Source of the DNA: UBA830 sp002295635
GTDB lineage: Bacteria > Pseudomonadota > Alphaproteobacteria > MPNO01 > UBA830
Direction of reading: 5' to 3'
Length of the DNA stretch: 64,000 nt
NCBI GenBank assembly: GCA_002295635.1
Contig: DBHK01000019.1
Span: forward strand, 47,281 to 111,280
The translations under genes were made by a program, and so were the position numbers. The notes under the pieces were generated by a model. It was not told the DNA's origin. It made no database searches and worked only from the letters and a program-made list of their open reading frames with translations. Shown here in pieces: positions 8,848 to 17,902 of this stretch (position 1 is its first letter; every line of letters begins with the position of its first letter).

Positions 8848-9864
8848 ATGTCTAGACGGATTCTAGGTACCGCTATCGTCACTGCCGCTGCGCTTGCAGT
8901 AGCGCCGGCGCAAGCAAAAGATTTAGGGGCAGTGACCGCGCTTCAACAGACCAATACGTTGGCCAAAAGTTTTCTAAAAAACTTTATCGCGCCGGCCAAT
9001 GAGGCAGGTGTGAAAATAAAATACATCGGTGGTCAGGAAGTGGTTCCGCCTCGGAAAGCGGCAGGTGCACTGAAACGTGGTACCTTTGATGTATTGAGCG
9101 CACCAACTGCATATTACATCGGCACCGTCCCTGAAGGGTTTGCCATGCTTGCAGCGAACCAAGGTCCGGCCGCAATGCGCAAGAACGGTGCTTGGGAAAT
9201 CATGGAGGAGGTCTACCTAAAAAAGGCTGGAGCAATTCTGCTCGCCTGGGGCGAGAATATGACGTCCTATAACACCTACCTCAACATGAAGCCTAAGATG
9301 GGTGCCGACGGTGTTCCAGACCTGACGGGAGTCAAGATGCGGGCGACCGGTACGTATCGCCCTCTGTTCCGCGCGCTTGGTGCATCAACGATTAACATCA
9401 AGTCGAGTGAGATCTTCACTGCGATCCAGCGTGGCACGGTTGCCGGCTTTGGTTTCCCTGATGTGGCGGTTGTCGCGATTGGGCTTCACAAGGCTATTAA
9501 GTATCGGGTGACGCCAAACTACTACCAGACTAATCAGGTAGTGACGGTGAACCCGGCAAGCTGGAAAGCGCTCAGCTCCGGCGATAAAAAGAAACTCAAG
9601 GATCTCGCGATCAAATACGAAACCACGTCAGTACTCTGGATGGAGAAAGCCCGTGTTGCCGAAGAAAAGCAACTGAAAGCAGCTGGTGTGAAAGATATTG
9701 CGCTCAAGGGGGCTGCCGCCGCCAAGTATCTTGATATCGCACATCAGGAAATCTGGAAGCAGCTAAAGGCTAAGTCAGAATATCATGACAAGCTCAAGCC
9801 GCTGATGTACGTGCCGGGTAAGCCAAATCGCCAGGCGGATCTTGGCCGGGCACTTCGTGATTAA
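8848..9864 (+). CDS. TRAP transporter periplasmic solute-binding protein (DctP family)
   Basis: 338 residues from the ATG at 8848, where GGGAG is correctly placed upstream and the protein begins with a clear signal peptide (MSRRILGTAIVTAAALAV, cut near AQAKD). The frame stays open upstream to 8641 but that part lacks protein character. The DctP-fold signature is TGVKMRATGTYRPLFRALGA, followed by SSEIFTAIQRGTVAGF and late helices rich in KK and Ala. It captures an organic acid in the periplasm and delivers it to the DctQM membrane proteins encoded next. The ligand is unknown; position in an aromatic-degradation block suggests an aromatic or short organic acid. Confidence 0.9.
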   Translation: MSRRILGTAIVTAAALAVAPAQAKDLGAVTALQQTNTLAKSFLKNFIAPANEAGVKIKYIGGQEVVPPRKAAGALKRGTFDVLSAPTAYYIGTVPEGFAMLAANQGPAAMRKNGAWEIMEEVYLKKAGAILLAWGENMTSYNTYLNMKPKMGADGVPDLTGVKMRATGTYRPLFRALGASTINIKSSEIFTAIQRGTVAGFGFPDVAVVAIGLHKAIKYRVTPNYYQTNQVVTVNPASWKALSSGDKKKLKDLAIKYETTSVLWMEKARVAEEKQLKAAGVKDIALKGAAAAKYLDIAHQEIWKQLKAKSEYHDKLKPLMYVPGKPNRQADLGRALRD

Positions 9865-9885
9865 TCTGATCGCGAGCGATTAAGT

Positions 9886-10401
9886 ATGGAGGCCTTTGAT
9901 AAGGCCCTAGAGAAAGTGGTGACGGCGCTGGCCTATTTGGCCAGCGCCTTCATCCCTTGTATATTTACGATGATCGTGATTGATGTATCCATCCGGACGA
10001 TGGGTGTTACCCCGCCGCTGTTTACGTCGTCGATCGTCGAATATGGGTTATTGTACATTGCCATGTTTTCCGCGCCTTGGTTGGTTCGGCAGAAAGGACA
10101 TGTTGCGATCGAGGCACTGGTATCGATCCTTAGACCCGCTGTTCAACTAATTCTGGCGAAATTCATGTACATGATATGCGGCTTGGCCGCTTTGTTGTTT
10201 TCCTATTTCGCGCTTCAATTATTTCTTGACGCTGCGTACTCCGGACAGCTGGATGTTCGCGGCGTGGATATGCCCTACTGGGCACAGTTCTTGCCGATGA
10301 CGATCGGTTTCTTTCTTGTATCTCTCGAATTTCTAATGTTCCTAGCCGGTCTTCGGCACTACTACAGTTACGACCTGAGCGAAATCAAGGACGAAGTCTG
10401 A
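9886..10401 (+). CDS. TRAP transporter small permease (DctQ family)
   Basis: 171 residues with four hydrophobic segments, as expected for the small TRAP membrane subunit: near residues 15-35, 48-66, 90-110 and 130-155. The WLVRQKGHVAIEAL segment after the second helix is typical of DctQ. It is 21 bp after dctP and 2 bp before dctM, so the three genes form one operon. The subunit scaffolds and helps couple the binding protein to the sodium-driven large permease. Confidence 0.88.
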   Translation: MEAFDKALEKVVTALAYLASAFIPCIFTMIVIDVSIRTMGVTPPLFTSSIVEYGLLYIAMFSAPWLVRQKGHVAIEALVSILRPAVQLILAKFMYMICGLAALLFSYFALQLFLDAAYSGQLDVRGVDMPYWAQFLPMTIGFFLVSLEFLMFLAGLRHYYSYDLSEIKDEV

Positions 10402-10403
10402 CT

Positions 10404-11753
10404 ATGGAATGGTATTGGGCAGGTGCACTACTATTAGGCTGCGTAATGGCAGGAATGGCCCTCGGCATACCGGTTGCGTTTACGTTTCTTCTGACCAATA
10501 TTGTTGGCACTTGCGTGTTCGTAATTGGCCGCCAAGATTCTTTTGCAGCCTTTATCGACCGTTTTCTGTTGCAGGTGCCGCAGGTTGTTGACAATGCGCC
10601 GCAATTAATAACTTCGTTTACGCTATCGCCAATCCCAATGTTTATTCTGATGGGATCCCTATTTTTCCATACCGGGCTCGCGATTAAGGTATTTGATGCG
10701 CTAGACAAATTACTTGGTAAAATCCCCGGACGGCTTTGTTATTTAACGGTGATTGGTGGCTCTCTATTTTCTACCCTCACCGGTTCTACGATGGCTAATA
10801 CGGCGATGCTCGGTTCTCTTTTGGTGCCGGAAATGCAGCGCCGCGGCTACAGCAAACATATGTCAATGGGGCCGATTCTTGGAACTGGTGGTTTGGCGAT
10901 GATCATTCCACCGTCATCGTTAGGCGTTCTCCTGGCCAGCATAGCGAGCGTAGATGTCGGAGCACTACTCATTGCGGGTTTGCTTCCTGGCTTTGTATTA
11001 GCGGGACTTTACGCCGGCATGATAACGCTAATGTTGGTGTTGAACCCAGACTCTGCACCGTCATATGAGATTGAACCGACAAACTGGAGTGAAAAGCTAT
11101 ATCAAGTTGTCGTTAACATTTTACCGATGGGTTTCGTCATCTTTCTCGTCATCGGTTTTATCGTTCTCGGTTGGGCAACACCATCCGAGTCAGCGTCTTT
11201 TGGCGTCGTTGGGGTTGTTATCCTCGCAGTAGTGCGACGGGCCTTCACATGGGAGGCCTTCAAGACGTCGTTGATTGGAACGATCCGTGTGGTCGGTATG
11301 GTGTTCTTCATTTTAATGAACTCTACCGTCTTCAGCCAATTGCTATCCTTCTCTGGTGCAAGTCGTGGATTCGTCGGATGGGCCACTGGGTTCGAGGTCG
11401 CTCCGCTGGTGATATTAGGCGCTATGTTCTTGGTACTGATCCTTCTTGGTATGTTTATGGATCCGGTATCAATGATGCTGATCACTGTTCCGATTTTCTA
11501 TCCGATAGCCGGAGAGTTAGGTTATGATCTGATCTGGTTCTCACTGATAGTCCTGATGTCTCTCGAGATGAGTGCGACGACACCACCGTTCGGTTTATTG
11601 CTCTACATAATGATGGGCATGGTCAAAGGGACCACCTTAGGCCAAGTTTCTCTTGCGGCCGCACCCTATTTATTGTGTGACCTTATTCTTATCATAATTC
11701 TCATTATCTTTCCGATGCTGGCACTTTATTTGCCAAGCCTCATGGGTGGCTAG
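10404..11753 (+). CDS. TRAP transporter large permease (DctM family)
   Basis: 449 residues with about 12 hydrophobic helices. Family hallmarks are the GIPVAFTFLLTNI start, GGSLFSTLTGSTMANTAMLG and GGLAMIIPPSSLGVLLAS in the middle, and MFMDPVSMMLITVPIF then TTPPFGLLLY near the end. It is the sodium-coupled ion-transporter subunit that moves the solute across the inner membrane. It is the last gene of the dctPQM operon; a hairpin at 11767-11786 follows 13 bp later. Confidence 0.92.
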   Translation: MEWYWAGALLLGCVMAGMALGIPVAFTFLLTNIVGTCVFVIGRQDSFAAFIDRFLLQVPQVVDNAPQLITSFTLSPIPMFILMGSLFFHTGLAIKVFDALDKLLGKIPGRLCYLTVIGGSLFSTLTGSTMANTAMLGSLLVPEMQRRGYSKHMSMGPILGTGGLAMIIPPSSLGVLLASIASVDVGALLIAGLLPGFVLAGLYAGMITLMLVLNPDSAPSYEIEPTNWSEKLYQVVVNILPMGFVIFLVIGFIVLGWATPSESASFGVVGVVILAVVRRAFTWEAFKTSLIGTIRVVGMVFFILMNSTVFSQLLSFSGASRGFVGWATGFEVAPLVILGAMFLVLILLGMFMDPVSMMLITVPIFYPIAGELGYDLIWFSLIVLMSLEMSATTPPFGLLLYIMMGMVKGTTLGQVSLAAAPYLLCDLILIIILIIFPMLALYLPSLMGG

Positions 11754-11766
11754 AGCTTTCCATAGG

Positions 11767-11793
11767 GGGAGTCCGTCTGGATTCCCGAATTTT
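11767..11793 (+). terminator. Possible intrinsic terminator after dctM
   Basis: GGGAGTCC (11767-11774), loop GTCT, GGATTCCC (11779-11786), an 8-bp stem with one G-U pair, followed by GAATTTTA. The T-run is short, so efficiency is uncertain, but placement 13 bp after the last TRAP gene fits a terminator. Confidence 0.45.
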
Positions 11794-12032
11794 ATAGTTC
11801 TAGATGTGTTCTTCCGCGTTCGCGGGGTGTGTAAAATCGCGCGATAGCTAGTTTGAATCGAGGCGCGATCTGCAAAAGATTTAAACGTGACCAGCTCAAA
11901 TATTTTGAAAGGGAACTGAGCGCAATTTTAAAAGGTAAATATACGGAGCTGTGGAACGGCGGGCGATTGAAGAACTGATACAAATCGAGCGTTTGATCCA
12001 ACATTTGGGTCTCGGCATAAAAAGGGGGAGGG

Positions 12033-14360
12033 ATGAAGAATTGGCTTGGCGACTCACCCCGGCGAAAAGAAGACTGGAGACTTCTTACGGGCAGGGGGCA
12101 GTTCGCGGACGACAATTCGTCTGATGGACAACTTTATGCCTTTATGCTTGCGTCCGTCCATGCACATGCCGAGCTATATGAAATCGATACTCTCGCAGCG
12201 AGGGCCGCGCCGGGAATTGTAGAGATTCTGACCGGTGCTGATTGGCTCGCCGACGACCTGGGACCAATCCCTCATAATATGGGCTTTTCCAGCCCTCCTG
12301 ATATTGTTCTTGAAAATCGAGATGGGACGGACCGGTTCGTTGCCCCGCACTACCCGCTGCCAGCAGACCGAGTTCGTCATGTCGGGGAACCGGTCGCGAT
12401 GGTGATCGCAGAAAGTTATTCTGAGGCGCGTGATGCTGCTGAACTGATCAAAGTCAATTATATGCCGCTTACGCCAATCATAGAAACCGACACTGCCGCT
12501 TCGGATACAGCGCCTACGATATGGCCGGACCATGGTACCAATGTCGGCATTGATGCCGACGTGAACGACCGTTCTGAAACGACTCGGCTGCTTGAAAACG
12601 CCGAGCACGTTGTGAAATTGAAGACTAAGCTGACCCGTGTCTCAGGTGTTGCAATGGAACCCCGATCGTCGCTGGGTGAATACGACGCTGACGGGCGATA
12701 TACGCTTCAGACAACGGCTGGCAGCATATACCGATATAAGCGTGAGCTCGCTGAACTGTTGGGCTCGGAGGAAAAGGACGTCAGGATTATCATCCGCGAT
12801 GCTGGTGGTTCCTATGGCCCACGAAATGCCTTGTATGTGGAGCATGCTCTTGTTCTATGGGCCGCGAAACGGCTGAAGCGACCTGTCAAGTGGACCTCCG
12901 ACCGGACCGAGTCAATGCTGACAGACTATCAGGCGCGTGACCTCGTGATCGATGCGACCATCGGGTTTGACAAAGACGGAAAAATCGTCGCGCTCGATAC
13001 ATATAACACGTCAAATATCGGTGCTCATTCCGCTTCCTGGATTCCATTAGTCAAGGGAATCGAGATAAGTACCGTACTCTACCGCGTGCCGTCTGCATCC
13101 GCACGCGCCGTTGCGGTGCAGACCAATACGCCACCGACTTATCCTTATCGCAGCGCTGGGCGGCCCGAGGTGATGTACGCGATGGAACGGATGATTGATA
13201 TGGCGGCCGAAGTCATTGGGCTAGATCGTATTGAGATCCGACGCATAAACTTGATCGCACCGGAGGATATTCCCTATACCAATAATTTTGGGCTGACCTA
13301 TGACTCTGGTGACTACCCTCAGGCTCTTGATGAAGCTGTTTTTTTGTCTGGTTGGCACGATTTCCAGGATCGTAGGGTAAATTCTGTTAAGCGTGGCAGG
13401 CTCCGTGGCATCGGCATAGCTAATTATGCGGATCTGTCGACCGGTTATCCTCGCGAATGGACGGAGATTACCGTGCAACCCGAGGGAATAGTAGAGGTCC
13501 AGATTGGCACTATGCCGACCGGGCAGGGCCATCAGACCGCGTTCAGCCAGATGGTCGCCGAGGTATTGCAAGCGCCATACGAGACCATAGAGGTCGGCTA
13601 TGGCGATACTGACCTACTCAAAGACGGTGGCGGGACGCATTCCGGACGCAGTATGCGTATGGGAGCGATTGTACTTTCAGATGCTAGCGCGAAGTTAATA
13701 TCTCGAGCTACTCGGATCGCTGCCTATGCGTTTGAAGCAGCGGATACTGATATTGAATATTCTGACGCGATGTTCACTGTCATAGGCACGGATCGTAGGA
13801 TCAGCTTGTTTGACATAGCATTAATGGCACGTGATCGTTCTGACATACCCGAAGAACTGAAAGGTGACCTGAAGGAAGATGCCAGTATACATTTCCCACG
13901 TGCTGTGATCGGTTCGGGCTGCCATGTCTGCGAGGTTGAGATAGACCCGGAAACCGGATTAGTGGATATTCTCAATTGGACCGCAGTCGACGATGTTGGT
14001 CGCGCGATCAATCCGATGACACTGGATGGGCAGACACACGGGAGCGTTATGCAGGGTGTCGGCCAGGCGTTGATGGAAGATTGCGCTTACGACATCGAAA
14101 CCGGTCAGATGATCGGTGCGACATTTGCAGATTATGCTATGCCTAGAGCAGACACTTCGCCACCGTTTCAAACTAAGCTACTAGAAATCCCAAGTCCATC
14201 GAACCCGCTGGGAATTAAGCCGGGCAGCGAAGGTGGTACGGCGGTGGCACCGGCGGCGGTCGCAAATGCGATCGTCGATGCACTAAAGGAATATGGTGTC
14301 GACCATATCGAATTGCCTGCGACCCCGGAGCGGGTGTGGCGGGCAATAAATAGATGTTGA
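12033..14360 (+). CDS. Second xanthine dehydrogenase-family molybdopterin-binding subunit
   Basis: 775 residues, a full-length molybdenum hydroxylase large subunit. The start has AGGGGGAGGG directly upstream and the N-terminus (RLLTGRGQFADD) is the family's usual opening. The cofactor loop reads DAGGSYGPRN (256-265) instead of the more common GGGFGxK. The active-site loop YRSAGR is at 372-377 and the presumed catalytic base is Glu733 in GIKPGSEGG. It is clearly distinct from the copy at 4391. No FAD or 2Fe-2S subunit is adjacent, so partners must be elsewhere or the enzyme uses another electron path. It is convergent with the crotonase gene (6 bp apart). Substrate unknown; an aldehyde or N-heteroaromatic acid is plausible from context. 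Confidence 0.85.
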   Translation: MKNWLGDSPRRKEDWRLLTGRGQFADDNSSDGQLYAFMLASVHAHAELYEIDTLAARAAPGIVEILTGADWLADDLGPIPHNMGFSSPPDIVLENRDGTDRFVAPHYPLPADRVRHVGEPVAMVIAESYSEARDAAELIKVNYMPLTPIIETDTAASDTAPTIWPDHGTNVGIDADVNDRSETTRLLENAEHVVKLKTKLTRVSGVAMEPRSSLGEYDADGRYTLQTTAGSIYRYKRELAELLGSEEKDVRIIIRDAGGSYGPRNALYVEHALVLWAAKRLKRPVKWTSDRTESMLTDYQARDLVIDATIGFDKDGKIVALDTYNTSNIGAHSASWIPLVKGIEISTVLYRVPSASARAVAVQTNTPPTYPYRSAGRPEVMYAMERMIDMAAEVIGLDRIEIRRINLIAPEDIPYTNNFGLTYDSGDYPQALDEAVFLSGWHDFQDRRVNSVKRGRLRGIGIANYADLSTGYPREWTEITVQPEGIVEVQIGTMPTGQGHQTAFSQMVAEVLQAPYETIEVGYGDTDLLKDGGGTHSGRSMRMGAIVLSDASAKLISRATRIAAYAFEAADTDIEYSDAMFTVIGTDRRISLFDIALMARDRSDIPEELKGDLKEDASIHFPRAVIGSGCHVCEVEIDPETGLVDILNWTAVDDVGRAINPMTLDGQTHGSVMQGVGQALMEDCAYDIETGQMIGATFADYAMPRADTSPPFQTKLLEIPSPSNPLGIKPGSEGGTAVAPAAVANAIVDALKEYGVDHIELPATPERVWRAINRC

Positions 14361-14366
14361 GCTTGA

Positions 14367-15146
14367 TTATTTATCGAAGCGGATGTCACGCTTTTCAAGG
14401 AATGCCCGCATACCTTCTTTAGCATCGTCGGACGCTTGGGTGAGCGCCGAGGCTAGGGACTCTACGAAATAACCCTCACTTTCACCCATCCTGTCGATTC
14501 GTTGGATAGTATTCAGCATCATCTTATTAGCCAGCGGGGCGTTACCGGAGATCGTTTCAGCGAGTTCCATCGCTTTGTCAAACGCTTCGCCATCTCCGAC
14601 TCGGTAATGGGAAAGGCCAAGCTGCTGACCTTCTTCTGCGGATATGCGCCGTCCTGTCAACATTATTTCTGTCATACGGCCTGGCCCGATCACTCGCGCA
14701 ACCCGAATACTGGCGCCGCCGCCGACGTATATCCCGCGCCGACCCTCCGGAAGCTGGTAGATAGTCGATGGTTCGGCAATTCGGACGTGGGCCGCAGTCG
14801 CGAGTTCTAGACCGCCGCCCATAACGGCGCCATGCATTGCAGCAACAACTGGGATACCACCATACTGAATCAGATCAAACGTTTGGTGCCAATAGCGCGA
14901 TATATTAAACGCCTCGTCCACATCACGTTCCTTGTGTTGCGAAAGATCAAGACCTGCACAGAAATGGTCTCCATTGGCGCGCAGCACCACGACTAAAGCC
15001 TCTTTAGGCGGTGCATTGAAAAACCGATTGATATCCTCGATCAGGTTTTCGTTGACCGCGTTCCTCTTTTCTGGCCGGTCCAGTGTTAGGATGGCTATCT
15101 TGCCGCGCATCTCGAAATTGATCAGATTGGATGAAAAGGCGATCAC
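14367..15146 (-). CDS. Enoyl-CoA hydratase/isomerase (crotonase) family protein
   Basis: 259 residues from a GTG at 15146, chosen because GGAGGA lies 7 bases upstream; upstream in-frame ATG codons lack such a site and would add a non-conserved N-terminus. Crotonase hallmarks are ILTLDRPEKRNAVN, the oxyanion-hole segment GDHFCAGLDLS, HGAVMGGGLELATAAHVRIA and YQLPEGRRGIYVGGG. It acts on CoA thioesters by hydration, isomerisation or retro-aldol cleavage. Next to a feruloyl-CoA-synthase-like ligase it may be a hydratase-lyase that shortens phenylpropenoyl-CoA side chains, but that is inference. It is transcribed opposite to its neighbours and its start diverges from the SDR gene at 15266. Confidence 0.85.
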   Translation of the reverse strand: MIAFSSNLINFEMRGKIAILTLDRPEKRNAVNENLIEDINRFFNAPPKEALVVVLRANGDHFCAGLDLSQHKERDVDEAFNISRYWHQTFDLIQYGGIPVVAAMHGAVMGGGLELATAAHVRIAEPSTIYQLPEGRRGIYVGGGASIRVARVIGPGRMTEIMLTGRRISAEEGQQLGLSHYRVGDGEAFDKAMELAETISGNAPLANKMMLNTIQRIDRMGESEGYFVESLASALTQASDDAKEGMRAFLEKRDIRFDK

Positions 15147-15265
15147 GGGTTGATCCTCCGTGGCTAGATGGACAGTCGATAAGACGCCTCTATAAGTGGC
15201 CCGGTTCGCGGTGTAAACTGCGTTCAATAAAGGAATGCTATCAAGGCCACCGAGGGAGAGACAGG

Positions 15266-16030
15266 ATGGATATTAGCGGGCAAGGTGCCATTGTTGCGGG
15301 TGGCGCATCCGGGTTAGGCGCTGCGACGGCACGGGCCTTGGCGGCGGCAGGCGGACGCGTCGCGATCCTAGATGTCAACATTGAAATCGCGCAGGAAATG
15401 GCGGGTGAAGTTGGGGGTATCGCCGTTGAATGCGATGTTACTAATTCTGAATTTGCCCATGCCGCGATTGAAAAGGCGGTTTTGGAAGTGGGGGATCCGC
15501 GAGTACTCGTGAACTGCGCGGGAATTGGACCGGCGGAGCGTATCCTGGGCCGCGAGGGACCTCAGGCTCTTGATAGTTATGCTCGTTGTATCAACGTGAA
15601 CGTTGTAGGTACCTTCAATATGTTGCGGCTCGTCGCGCATAAGATGAGTCAGACCAAAACGATGGACGACGACGGTGAGCGCGGTGTGATCGTGAACACT
15701 TCTTCGGTCGCCGCCTATGATGGTCAGATTGGACAAGCGGCTTATTCATCTTCAAAAGGAGCAATCGCAGGATTAACCTTACCGGCAGCACGCGAACTTG
15801 CGCGGTTTGGAATTCGCGTCATCGCAATCGCACCCGGCGTGTTCGAAACGCCGATGTTACGTGGACTTCCGCAACAGGCGCAGGAGTCGTTGGAGGTGGC
15901 AACACCGTTTCCGTCGCGGCTTGGTACACCGGATGAATATGCGAATTTCGTGATGTGTATTCTTGGCAATAAGATGCTGAATGGCGAAATCGTCCGTCTA
16001 GATGGTGCGCTGCGACTGGCTCACGGCTGA
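15266..16030 (+). CDS. SDR-family oxidoreductase, 3-hydroxyacyl-CoA dehydrogenase type II-like
   Basis: 254 residues starting at ATG 15266 behind a purine-rich GGGAGAGACAGG. The frame stays open upstream but overlaps the divergent crotonase. The NAD-binding motif is GGASGLGAATA, and the catalytic set is Ser147, Tyr160 and Lys164 (YSSSK). The insert after NVVGTFNMLRLVAHKM and the PGVFETPM ending resemble the HSD17B10/3-hydroxyacyl-CoA dehydrogenase type II subgroup. It would oxidise a hydroxyacyl-CoA made by the crotonase next door. It is followed after 12 bp by the CoA ligase gene, probably in one operon. Confidence 0.85.
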   Translation: MDISGQGAIVAGGASGLGAATARALAAAGGRVAILDVNIEIAQEMAGEVGGIAVECDVTNSEFAHAAIEKAVLEVGDPRVLVNCAGIGPAERILGREGPQALDSYARCINVNVVGTFNMLRLVAHKMSQTKTMDDDGERGVIVNTSSVAAYDGQIGQAAYSSSKGAIAGLTLPAARELARFGIRVIAIAPGVFETPMLRGLPQQAQESLEVATPFPSRLGTPDEYANFVMCILGNKMLNGEIVRLDGALRLAHG

Positions 16031-16042
16031 TGGGAGTTGATG

Positions 16043-17872
16043 ATGTCTGACCTCGCACCTGTGAATATGAATTCATTTGGTGTAGATATCGAGCGGCGCG
16101 GCGACGGTACTATCATCCTCAATTGTCCCGAACCGCTTGATGAATTGCCATCCAGTATAGTTGCTATGTTACGGGCTCATGCCGCGGCTCACCCGAACCG
16201 GGATTTTCTCTGTGAGCGGGACGCCAACAGAAAATGGCGTCGAGTAACCTATGATGACGTTCTAAAAGCAGCTAACTCAATCGGCCAGGCGCTGCTTGAC
16301 AGCGGTCACGGTGTTGATCGTCCATTAGCCATCTTATCGGATAATTCTATCGATCAGGCTTTCGTTATATTTGGATGTATGACGGTCGGTGTTCCAGTAA
16401 TGCCAGTATCACCGGCCTATTCGCTGATGAGCCAGGATCATGAGAAACTAAAAAACGTGATATGGCATAACGACCCGTCGGCAATTTTCATCGAAAATCC
16501 CGAGACGTTCGAGGGGGCGATTGACGCCCTTGATTGGTCCGGAAGAACTCTCGTGACAAGCAAAGGTACTGCCGGAATAAAAGGCGCGGTGTCCCTGTCC
16601 GAGTGGTTATCAGTGATGCCCCGAACGGCACTCGAAAATGCAGCATCACGGATTGATCTGGATACAATTGGTAAAATTCTGCTTACGTCAGGTTCCACGG
16701 GTTTGCCAAAAGGGGTGTTAAATACCCATCGTATGATGGTGTCTAATCAAGTCTCTATTGCGCAGATATATGAATTTTTGCGTGATGAGCCTCCGGTGTT
16801 TCTGGATTGGTTGCCTTGGAACCATACTTTTGGTGGTAATTACAATTTCAATATGGTTCTGCATAACGGTGGTACTTTGTATATCGACGAAGGTCGCCCG
16901 GTACCTGGTCTTGTTGAGGCGACGATCGACAATCTGCGAGAGATTTCACCGACACTATATCTCAATGTGCCGCGGGGCTATGATCTTATGCTGCCGCTTC
17001 TGGAGCAGGACGAAGCAGCACGGAATGGTTTGTTCAGAAATCTAAAGAAATTCTTTTTCGCTGGTGCGGCGCTTCCCGCAAATGTATGGGAGAGACTAGA
17101 TGCGCTGGCCGTCGAAGCCCGTGGCGAGCGCCTACCCATAACTACATCGCTTGGATCGACAGAAACTGCGCCTGGCGCAACCTATTTAAACTGGTTACCA
17201 GAATCGGCTGGAAATATTGGTCTCCCGATGCCGGGCCATGAGGTAAAATTGATCCCGAATGGTGATAAACTAGAAATTCGTATGCGCGGGCCAAATATTA
17301 CGCCCGGATATTATAAGCAGGAAGATCTGACGAAAAAGGCTTTTGACGAAGAGAATTTTTTTTGTATCGGGGATGCTGGAAAATTTGAAGATGACCAAGA
17401 CCCGTCAAAAGGGATCGTTTTTGATGGCCGCGTCGCAGAGAACTTTAAGCTCCTATCCGGAACCTGGGTACATGCGGGTCAGCTTCGCTTACAGGTGATT
17501 GCAGCTGCTTCCCCCGCCATTCAGGATGCCGTTGTCACTGGGCAGGACCAGAACGAAGTTGGGCTTCTTGTGTTTCCGAGCAACGCCGGTTGTCAGTCTA
17601 TTGCTGGAGCAGGATTTGGTTTGGATGAAGTCAGTTCTAGTGCGGCTGTTAAGGAACACATTCGTGGTGGATTGATGGCGCACAATGAGGAAAATCCGGG
17701 TAGCTCGACCCGTATCCAGAGGGTATTAATTATGTCAGAACCGCCGCAAATTGATGCCGGAGAAATTACCGATAAAGGTTATATCAACCAACGAGCGGTT
17801 CTCGAACGCCGCGCAGCGCTGGTAGATAGACTTTACAAAGGGGATCATGACGATATCGTTATCGTCAAATAG
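16043..17872 (+). CDS. AMP-forming CoA ligase, feruloyl-CoA synthase-like
   Basis: 609 residues from ATG 16043 (GGGAG ends 6 bases upstream; an adjacent ATG at 16040 is also possible). The adenylate-forming P-loop is LLTSGSTGLPKG near residue 215, and the later motifs are TSLGSTETAPG and GDAGKFED. The VPVMPVSPAYSLMSQD segment is characteristic of feruloyl-CoA synthases and separates it from general acyl-CoA ligases. It activates a hydroxycinnamate-type acid to its CoA ester with ATP. It sits between an SDR and an extradiol-type VOC protein and close to a crotonase, the enzyme classes expected for side-chain shortening followed by ring cleavage. The exact aromatic acid is not certain. Confidence 0.8.
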   Translation: MSDLAPVNMNSFGVDIERRGDGTIILNCPEPLDELPSSIVAMLRAHAAAHPNRDFLCERDANRKWRRVTYDDVLKAANSIGQALLDSGHGVDRPLAILSDNSIDQAFVIFGCMTVGVPVMPVSPAYSLMSQDHEKLKNVIWHNDPSAIFIENPETFEGAIDALDWSGRTLVTSKGTAGIKGAVSLSEWLSVMPRTALENAASRIDLDTIGKILLTSGSTGLPKGVLNTHRMMVSNQVSIAQIYEFLRDEPPVFLDWLPWNHTFGGNYNFNMVLHNGGTLYIDEGRPVPGLVEATIDNLREISPTLYLNVPRGYDLMLPLLEQDEAARNGLFRNLKKFFFAGAALPANVWERLDALAVEARGERLPITTSLGSTETAPGATYLNWLPESAGNIGLPMPGHEVKLIPNGDKLEIRMRGPNITPGYYKQEDLTKKAFDEENFFCIGDAGKFEDDQDPSKGIVFDGRVAENFKLLSGTWVHAGQLRLQVIAAASPAIQDAVVTGQDQNEVGLLVFPSNAGCQSIAGAGFGLDEVSSSAAVKEHIRGGLMAHNEENPGSSTRIQRVLIMSEPPQIDAGEITDKGYINQRAVLERRAALVDRLYKGDHDDIVIVK

Positions 17873-17902
17873 TTGAAATTAGGGGTTTTTAGGAGAAATT
17901 AG

